A stretch of 64,000 bases of DNA from Acanthaster planci (Eukaryota > Echinodermata > Asteroidea > Valvatida > Acanthasteridae). Under the pieces are notes generated by a model. That model worked only from the letters and a program-made list of their open reading frames with translations, was not told the origin of the DNA and did not search any database. The stretch is taken from positions 1,835,008 to 1,899,007 of the forward strand of contig NW_019091406.1 in the NCBI RefSeq assembly GCF_001949145.1, read 5' to 3'. The position numbers and the translations under genes are program-made. Below are positions 61,801 through 64,000 of the stretch, piece after piece; within the stretch, counting starts at the first letter, position 1; each line of letters starts with the position of its first letter.

Positions 61801-62678
61801 AGGAATAATGTCATGAGACATCTGGATAAGCCCTACTGCTTGTCATAGCCCAACAGCAGAGGGCCTCGCAAGGAGAGCAAGAGGGGGAATACTTGCCCCA
61901 CTGGAAAAATTGAAACATAAAAATGGGGAAAAATAAGAGAAGGAAATGGGATGAAAATCACCAATTTGCTCGAAAATATGTGTTCATGTACATGTACAGG
62001 TACCTTGGAATGGATCCCCTTCCAACATGTGCATGTACGTATGGTTTATCATTTTTTTTAAAGGCTCTAAAATTTGCCATTAGCGATAACAGTTGATTAG
62101 ACGTTGAATAAAATTGAGTGTCCACCTAGTGAATATTTAGTGAAGCTCAATTGCAGAATACCCCACCATCCCACATTGCATGATCAACCTCATAGCCAGG
62201 TACAGGTCAAAATGTCCCACTCTTCTCAAGAAAGTGGTACCTACGTAACCAGTCATTCCAGGGGTCTATTTTAGAGTGGCGGGGTATTCTGCAATTACTC
62301 CTTTAGTGGATAGACGTAGGCCTACATAGTACATGTAGGCCTAGGCCCCCTAATGGTAATTTGTTCCACAGTGCTGTGTGCCAGAATTTTATTACACTCC
62401 ATTAAAATCTTCACAAACGTATAGGAATGCGACAAAAACCCCTCCCCCAAAAAGCCACTAGCACTCCAGGTTCCAGCAGGCACTAGCATAAAAAATATTA
62501 TGATGCATACAGGCCTAAGGCCTAGTACTAGGCCTTGGCCCAATGAACATGTACCCCACAGTTTGGGGGTAGCCTACATCATTGTGCGTACCAGTTCCAT
62601 GCTGTTGACATGTTGTCATGCATAGTTGAGGAAATGACTTACCAAGCAGTCTTTTGTCTCTCTCAGAAATGTGTCCAT
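22797..62678 (-). CDS. PRUNE2: PRUNE2-type DHH phosphoesterase / BCH-domain protein (15 exons)
   Basis: Multi-domain protein, 2218 codons as modelled, with all 14 joins phase-consistent. Residues 1-269 are a Prune-type DHH/DHHA2 unit: motif [10 protein letters not shown] (D33, D35), LVDHN (D116), VIDHH (D136), LVDTVN (D191), then LRKD. Family members hydrolyse short polyphosphates or cyclic nucleotides with divalent metal. Residues 270-1851 come from one exon: the end of DHHA2 (to about residue 370), then a long acidic Ser/Glu-rich disordered region with DPF, NPF and LLGLD motifs at 424-717. Residues 1852-2206 form a BNIP2-like part: [58 protein letters not shown] and LYIVHPT. This is a BCH/CRAL-TRIO domain that in relatives binds small GTPases and trafficking partners. 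Vertebrate PRUNE2 (BMCC1) has the same order. Exon 15 is the least certain. Confidence 0.9.
23479..23648. repeat. tandem duplication, 2 x about 85 bp
   Basis: CAACTGATAAAATTATGTCA starts at 23479 and again at 23564. The following AAATAAAAAA, TTTAAGCTTCT and TTAACAGGTTTTAGAAAC are shared with only a few differences, so it is a young local duplication. Confidence 0.8.
23844..23960 (-). CDS. candidate exon, unassigned
   Basis: A strong acceptor (TTCTCTGTCTTTTCAG|ACTGG, edge 23960) precedes an open stretch. One reading (phase 2) gives [19 protein letters not shown] then [18 protein letters not shown]. No convincing donor is evident; a weaker CAGAG|GTCTAT lies at about 23819. I recognise no family. 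It could be an alternative 3' exon of the PRUNE2-type gene or part of another gene. Confidence 0.25.
25119..25393. mobile_element. nested foldback element
   Basis: Outer arms of about 80 bp (25119-25200 and 25311-25392; AGATAGGTTTG..., GTGGGGTTCTGAAAAGC, ACTGGTGGTACTCAAC) enclose a second hairpin with GTACGCTCTGTC and GGAGACTGCATGCAGTCTCC at its centre. A 13-bp direct repeat ATTCAAAGCAATG occurs at 25070 and 25395, near but not tight against the arms. A diverged GTCAGGAGACT phrase occurs at about 30715. Confidence 0.75.
27881..28025 (-). CDS. candidate exon, unassigned
   Basis: GC-rich compared with its surroundings, with acceptor CCCCCTACACAG|GAGGG and a strong donor TCAT|GTAAGATG, 145 bp. 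Two of three frames are open: one gives [20 protein letters not shown], the other [19 protein letters not shown]. The third, required directly after exon 14, stops at once. The second frame ends in phase 1, which is what the acidic-tail frame at 22833 needs. No family was recognised. Confidence 0.3.
32581..32742. mobile_element. palindromic element, family 'TACGGGCGATT', copy B
   Basis: Begins TACGGCCGTTTCACAATAGTG and ends CACTATTGTGAATCGCCCGTA. The whole unit is close to self-complementary around GTCGACC/GGGTCGAC. It shares ATGCGCGAAATTTGTCGACC with copy A at 16757-16928. No coding capacity. Confidence 0.75.
35041..35139 (-). CDS. PRUNE2: PRUNE2-type gene, exon 14 (BCH end)
   Basis: Acceptor GCTTTCACCAG|TTCTAAG, donor GTCAGAAG|GTTAGTG, 99 bp, phase 2 at both ends. 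Encodes [20 protein letters not shown] and [13 protein letters not shown], the usual last helix and loop of the domain. If the intron were retained, a stop would follow after 20 codons at 34983. A weaker donor GATGAG|GTCAGA lies 8 bases earlier. Confidence 0.93.
35190..35460. repeat. CCCAA/CCAAAAC strand-asymmetric array
   Basis: About 270 bp made almost only of A and C on the + strand (AACCCAACCCAAAACC-type units, irregular period). The minus strand, which is the sense strand of the PRUNE2-type gene, is therefore (TTGGG)-rich with many GGG runs. It occupies most of the intron between BCH exons 13 and 14. The overlapping 108-codon frames on both strands are artefacts of the repeat. Confidence 0.85.
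35512..35598 (-). CDS. PRUNE2: PRUNE2-type gene, exon 13 (BCH)
   Basis: Acceptor TTGTCTCCAG|ACTTC, donor CATAAG|GTTGGT, 87 bp, phase 2 at both ends. Encodes [19 protein letters not shown] and RFTRPFI, as in BNIP2/caytaxin ('LIIVHPSWFIRT...TRPFI'). Confidence 0.95.
36241..36372 (-). CDS. PRUNE2: PRUNE2-type gene, exon 12 (BCH)
   Basis: Acceptor GCATCCCAG|ATACG, donor GACAGAAA|GTAAGC, 132 bp, phase 2 at both ends. Encodes [34 protein letters not shown] and [10 protein letters not shown], the best conserved BCH stretch. Confidence 0.95.
36998..37100 (-). CDS. PRUNE2: PRUNE2-type gene, exon 11 (BCH)
   Basis: Acceptor TTTGGACAG|GTTAC, donor CTTCCT|GTAAGTT, 103 bp, phase 1 in and 2 out. Encodes [20 protein letters not shown] then [13 protein letters not shown], the first strand/helix part of the CRAL-TRIO-like fold. 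Confidence 0.95.
37568..37729 (-). CDS. PRUNE2: PRUNE2-type gene, exon 10 (BCH domain start)
   Basis: Acceptor TCTTACCAG|ATGACACC, donor CACGGAG|GTAGGT, 162 bp, phase 1 at both ends. Encodes [19 protein letters not shown] and [16 protein letters not shown]. This is an unmistakable BCH-domain entry. Confidence 0.95.
38186..38324. repeat. tandem repeat, about 2.5 x 55-57 bp
   Basis: GGGATGTTAGGATTAATGTC at 38186 recurs with one change at 38243 and 38298, each followed by TGGGTG and, for two copies, GTAAACAGA and GAAAGTGATAGGGT. Intronic, between exons 9 and 10. Confidence 0.85.
39140..39292 (-). CDS. PRUNE2: PRUNE2-type gene, exon 9
   Basis: Acceptor CAACTCTTAG|CCGAGG, donor GGGACG|GTAAGC, 153 bp, phase 1 at both ends. 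Encodes [19 protein letters not shown] and [15 protein letters not shown]. It is a Ser/Pro linker; I know no fixed counterpart, and being phase-symmetric it could be skipped without a frameshift. Confidence 0.75.
40174..40306 (-). CDS. PRUNE2: PRUNE2-type gene, exon 8
   Basis: Acceptor TTGATTTACAG|GATAGC, donor TTGCCAG|GTAGCG, 133 bp, phase 0 in and 1 out. Encodes [19 protein letters not shown] and the acidic [12 protein letters not shown], equivalent to the 'LSDD...DE' acidic linker before the BCH domain in BNIP2 relatives. Confidence 0.82.
41573..41770 (-). CDS. PRUNE2: PRUNE2-type gene, exon 7 (BNIP2-like start)
   Basis: Acceptor CTTCTAG|AAATC, donor CCCAAG|GTAAAT, 66 codons, phase 0. Encodes [19 protein letters not shown], closely matching the N-terminal signature of BNIP2-family proteins, so the fusion point to the BNIP2-like part lies at this exon. 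Confidence 0.9.
42221..46966 (-). CDS. PRUNE2: PRUNE2-type gene, exon 6 (giant acidic exon)
   Basis: 4746 bp, 1582 codons, with acceptor TGTATTTTCAG|GAATTTG and donor CGAACA|GTAAGTG, phase 0 at both ends. The first ~100 codons finish DHHA2 ([20 protein letters not shown], then [11 protein letters not shown]). The remainder is low-complexity acidic Ser/Glu/Asp-rich sequence without globular character. Residues 424-717 hold clustered endocytic-type motifs. Near the end is a small internal repeat around SDTGT ([17 protein letters not shown]) and a proline-directed phosphosite-like RMSPPPAKR. Vertebrate PRUNE2 also has one giant disordered exon at this place. Confidence 0.95.
48068..48162 (-). 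CDS. PRUNE2: PRUNE2-type gene, exon 5 (DHHA2 start)
   Basis: A 95-bp exon too short to stand out as an open frame. Acceptor TTACCCTCACCAG|ATTTC, donor CTCACA|GTGAGTGG, phase 1 in and 0 out. Encodes [20 protein letters not shown] then [12 protein letters not shown]. It corresponds to the family's 'ILRKD' DHHA2 motif, and its phases fit both neighbours exactly. Confidence 0.88.
49058..49213 (-). CDS. PRUNE2: PRUNE2-type gene, exon 4 (DHH motif IV)
   Basis: Acceptor ATCCAAACAG|GTCC, donor ATGTCAG|GTACTC, 156 bp, phase 1 to phase 1. Encodes [10 protein letters not shown] and [11 protein letters not shown], matching the Prune segment around the fourth metal-binding Asp and the linker into DHHA2. 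It lies 9.3 kb from exon 3, the second-longest intron of the model. Confidence 0.92.
49243..49316. mobile_element. diverged TTAA-flanked hairpin element
   Basis: TTAACTAGCCCTAACAGTCC at 49243 and GGAGTTAGGGTTAA ending 49316 form a TTAA/CCCTAAC terminal pair like the element at 10681-10739. It lies about 30 bp upstream of the acceptor of exon 4, so it would sit over the usual branch-point region. Confidence 0.45.
49640..49725. repeat. repeated GTACCCCACAAGG motif
   Basis: GTACCCCACAAGG occurs at about 49656 and 49711 and inverted (CCTTGTGGGGTAC) at about 49680, with a partial GGGGTACCAC at 49643. Small local repeat in intron 3. Confidence 0.7.
49774..49969. mobile_element. inverted-repeat element, family 'GGTTCGTAAG', copy B
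   Basis: Begins TATCTGGTTCGTAAGTGAC and ends CACGCTTACGAACCGGATA. Internal GGGCGTGGTTTAAACTGAAG and AACTTCCGGTTCCGTGTAAA match copy A (15481-15682) in reverse orientation. Intron 3 of the PRUNE2-type gene. Confidence 0.7.
49970..58522 (-). other. most of intron 3, no gene recognised
   Basis: The rest of the 9.3-kb intron between exons 3 and 4. Apart from ACATGT microsatellites and the small repeats listed separately I see nothing supported. Open frames of up to 170 codons (e.g. 50286-50798 on +) are rich in microsatellite-derived Tyr/Met/His/Cys and are not genes. Confidence 0.6.
54240..54305. repeat. tandem repeat, 3 x about 22 bp
   Basis: ACATGTACAATGTACATGCAG is repeated three times, the last running into GTATGTATGCATGCATGCC. 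Derived from the ACATGT microsatellite. Confidence 0.8.
58523..58931 (-). CDS. PRUNE2: PRUNE2-type gene, exon 3 (DHH motifs II and III)
   Basis: Acceptor TTGACCCAG|GAACAGG, donor CTCG|GTAGGT, 409 bp, ends in phase 1. Encodes [39 protein letters not shown] and [10 protein letters not shown], followed by [15 protein letters not shown]. This is the core of the Prune catalytic domain. The EPVGSCSTL phrase is highly typical of the family. Confidence 0.92.
60652..60762 (-). CDS. PRUNE2: PRUNE2-type gene, exon 2 (DHH motif I)
   Basis: Acceptor GCATTAG|GAATCAG, donor GCAAAG|GTACAA, phase 0 at both ends, 37 codons. Encodes [20 protein letters not shown], the metal-binding Asp motif I of the DHH superfamily. 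The acceptor choice is the best visible; another AG 6 bases in is possible. Confidence 0.85.
61202..61461. mobile_element. inverted-repeat element, family 'GGGTCATTCC', copy B
   Basis: Begins TGGGTCATTCCATGAGG and ends CCTCATGGAATGACCCA, with arms of about 35 bp and the same family as 5304-5560. Relative to copy A the interior is inverted. Intron 1 of the PRUNE2-type gene. Confidence 0.78.
62119..62312. repeat. inverted repeat in intron 1
   Basis: GTCCACCTAGTGAA...CAATTGCAGAATACCCCACC on the left faces GTGGCGGGGTATTCTGCAATTACTCCTTTAGTGGATA on the right. Partly matching arms of about 35 bp enclose about 115 bp. MITE-like; no second copy seen. Confidence 0.6.
62643..62678 (-). CDS. PRUNE2: PRUNE2-type gene, exon 1 coding part
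   Basis: ATG at 62676-62678 starts [12 protein letters not shown], then donor TTG|GTAAGTC, phase 0. The short amphipathic N-terminus resembles Prune family starts (Met, acidic residue, aromatic, Leu). The start is chosen because it is in frame with the strong donor and with exon 2. The exon continues upstream as 5' UTR of unknown length. Confidence 0.7.
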
Positions 62679-63060
62679 CGCAACAAGAACATTTGGGTTT
62701 CAAGACTCTGATATGTAATGCAAATGCACAAATCCGAGTCCCATGCTTGGGGTCACAGCATCATCTAGCTACTGTAGCTACCTTCCAAATCAGAGCTCGT
62801 ACTCGTAGCCGAAGTCAGGCATGATCTCGAACACAACGCGGAAAAAATTGTGCGAAGTTAACACCCACCAATTACGTGTAGTCTGGCTCCGATAAACAAA
62901 TTTTTCTCGACAGCTACAATTGATGCGGCGGAGCGCTAGACTTATGAAATCGACCTCCTTCGTGACTCCAAAATGCATCAAGTACCATGACGCGTCTAGC
63001 CTGAGTCCCAACTGCCGATTGTGACCCTGCGATTCGTTTCACGAGCAGGTACGAGAGTTA
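62679..63060 (-). promoter_or_regulatory. likely 5' UTR/promoter area of the PRUNE2-type gene
   Basis: Immediately upstream of the modelled start codon. CG dinucleotides become more frequent from about 62790 to 63060 than in the neighbouring AT-rich sequence. No TATA box or defined start site could be assigned. Confidence 0.3.
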
Positions 63061-63660
63061 TTTACTTTATTTCCCCTCTCGTCTATTTAAGTGAATCTTT
63101 TTCCTTGTGTTGTTTGCTTTTGTATCATCACTTCGTAAAAGTAGAGGAAAGGGACTTTCGATTCTGCCTCCTGTGACGTAGCAAGACACGTACACGACTT
63201 GAATTCGCATAAAATACACTGTATTAAGTACAACTGGTGTAGTGATGTTTTCATACAACTGCATGTAGTGGCAGGGAATCAGACAATGCGTCCATTACGT
63301 TGTGCTGTGCTTTGAAGTCTGGTCCTTTACTAGCTAATTCTTACTACAGAGTCCACGTAAAAGGAGGACCACTGATCTGAGGGCTTGGAAGGTTGGGAAC
63401 TTATTATTACCATGATGTTCCTAAATGTTTTTCCCTTCCTCTATTATGTCTATGTCTTGTATTCAGCATTAACATTATATTTTACTGTTATTATTAAGCA
63501 AAGTGCATGACATGTCTGGAGTGTATAAAAGTGTATATGTGCAGCAAGCATAAACAATGTGCAGTTGAGTGTTTTTTCCACCCCAAAACACATTGCTTCA
63601 TGTGGAATCCTATCCCCAGCGGACGACGAGCTTAATAACAGTTCTGACTATAATGGAATC
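63061..63660. other. upstream intergenic, no gene recognised
   Basis: AT-rich sequence beyond the 5' end of the PRUNE2-type gene. No open frame above 65 codons and no splice-bounded segment was recognised. Confidence 0.5.
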
Positions 63661-63674
63661 CAACATTAAACTGT

Positions 63675-63730
63675 AGGATTTTTCACTCTTTTTGTGATCT
63701 GCAGGATTTTTCACTCTTTTTGTGATCTGT
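63675..63730. repeat. tandem duplication, 2 x about 28 bp
   Basis: AGGATTTTTCACTCTTTTTG followed by TGATCTG occurs at 63675 and again, identical, at 63703. A very recent duplication. Confidence 0.9.
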
Positions 63731-63800
63731 TGGTGGCTTTCAAGGGAAATAAAGTCTGATTCCATCTTTTTAACCCATATTCACAGTGGTAATTTGAACA

Positions 63801-64000
63801 TTAACCCCCTTGATGATGGGAATTTCTTCCCAAAAGCTGACTCCAAGAATTCCAGCCTTGCTTGGCCACGAAGGCCACCTACCAAACCGTAAATTCTCAG
63901 TTTGTGGCCCTGCGTGCTCTGCACGCTTTGAATTACACGGTGAAAAGGCTGACTGTTTGGTGGCATGCGGCTCTACTCAAGTTTCCACATTCCCGCTGCC
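63801..64000. mobile_element. TTAA-flanked repeat, copy B (cut by window end)
   Basis: Starts TTAACCCCCTTGATGATGGG and continues as a close match to the reverse complement of 11700-11907, including GAATTCCAGCC, AAGGCCACCT and TGTGGCCCTGCGTGCTCTGC. The open frame with PNRKFSVCGPACSA is kept. The other end lies outside the window. Confidence 0.6.

Larger units (their letters stand above)
47100..62050. repeat. ACATGT/ACCGGT self-complementary microsatellite field
   Basis: Short runs of TACATGTACATGTA occur every few hundred bases, sometimes joined to ACCGGTAC (e.g. 47115-47130, 50950-51020, 51735-51760, 53000-53070, 57655-57680). They are present elsewhere (e.g. 4605, 18895) but much denser here. 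Every core is its own reverse complement. Almost all sit in introns 2-5 of the PRUNE2-type gene; they interrupt no recognised exon. Confidence 0.85.

Overview
This window is a eukaryotic nuclear genome segment. It has AT-rich non-coding DNA, intron-split genes with GT/AG boundaries, many short inverted-repeat elements and abundant self-complementary ACATGTAC-type microsatellite. The two recognisable protein genes and the repeat style suggest a marine invertebrate, most likely a deuterostome (echinoderm, hemichordate or amphioxus). I cannot fix the phylum from sequence alone.

Both recognised genes lie on the minus strand. (1) At 7250-10029 is the large, probably main coding exon of a ZNF280/POGZ-type C2H2 zinc-finger protein: a Gln/Pro/Val-rich N-terminus, six classical fingers, a second atypical finger block, tandem SUMO-interaction-like motifs and two SUMO-acceptor consensus sites. 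There is no transposase-derived domain. A poly(A) signal lies about 270 bp past the stop. (2) From 62678 down to about 22.8 kb is a PRUNE2-type gene that I could assemble across 15 exons with matching splice phases. It has an N-terminal DHH/DHHA2 phosphoesterase (Prune) unit, one 4.7-kb acidic disordered exon carrying a cluster of endocytic motifs (five NPF, two DPF, three clathrin-box-like), and a C-terminal BNIP2-type BCH/CRAL-TRIO domain over exons 7-14. As modelled it is 2218 codons plus stop. The catalytic DHH motifs look intact.

The 3' end of the PRUNE2-type gene is unsettled. The last exon I can splice in (upper edge 22833) gives a short basic tail in the frame of exon 14. The same exon holds a GC-rich 204-codon acidic reading frame, one base out of register, that looks more like coding sequence. 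Two further splice-bounded open segments (about 23.9 and 28.0 kb) may be alternative exons or belong to a nested gene.

The rest is repeats. These include TTAA-flanked (piggyBac-like) small elements, several families of 150-350 bp inverted-repeat elements present twice in the window, perfect hairpins, a tRNA-derived SINE-like unit, tandem duplications, a 270-bp CCCAA-type array in a BCH intron, and a dense ACATGT/ACCGGT field from about 47 to 62 kb, mostly inside PRUNE2 introns. I see no transposase or reverse transcriptase, tRNA, rRNA, CRISPR or prokaryotic feature.
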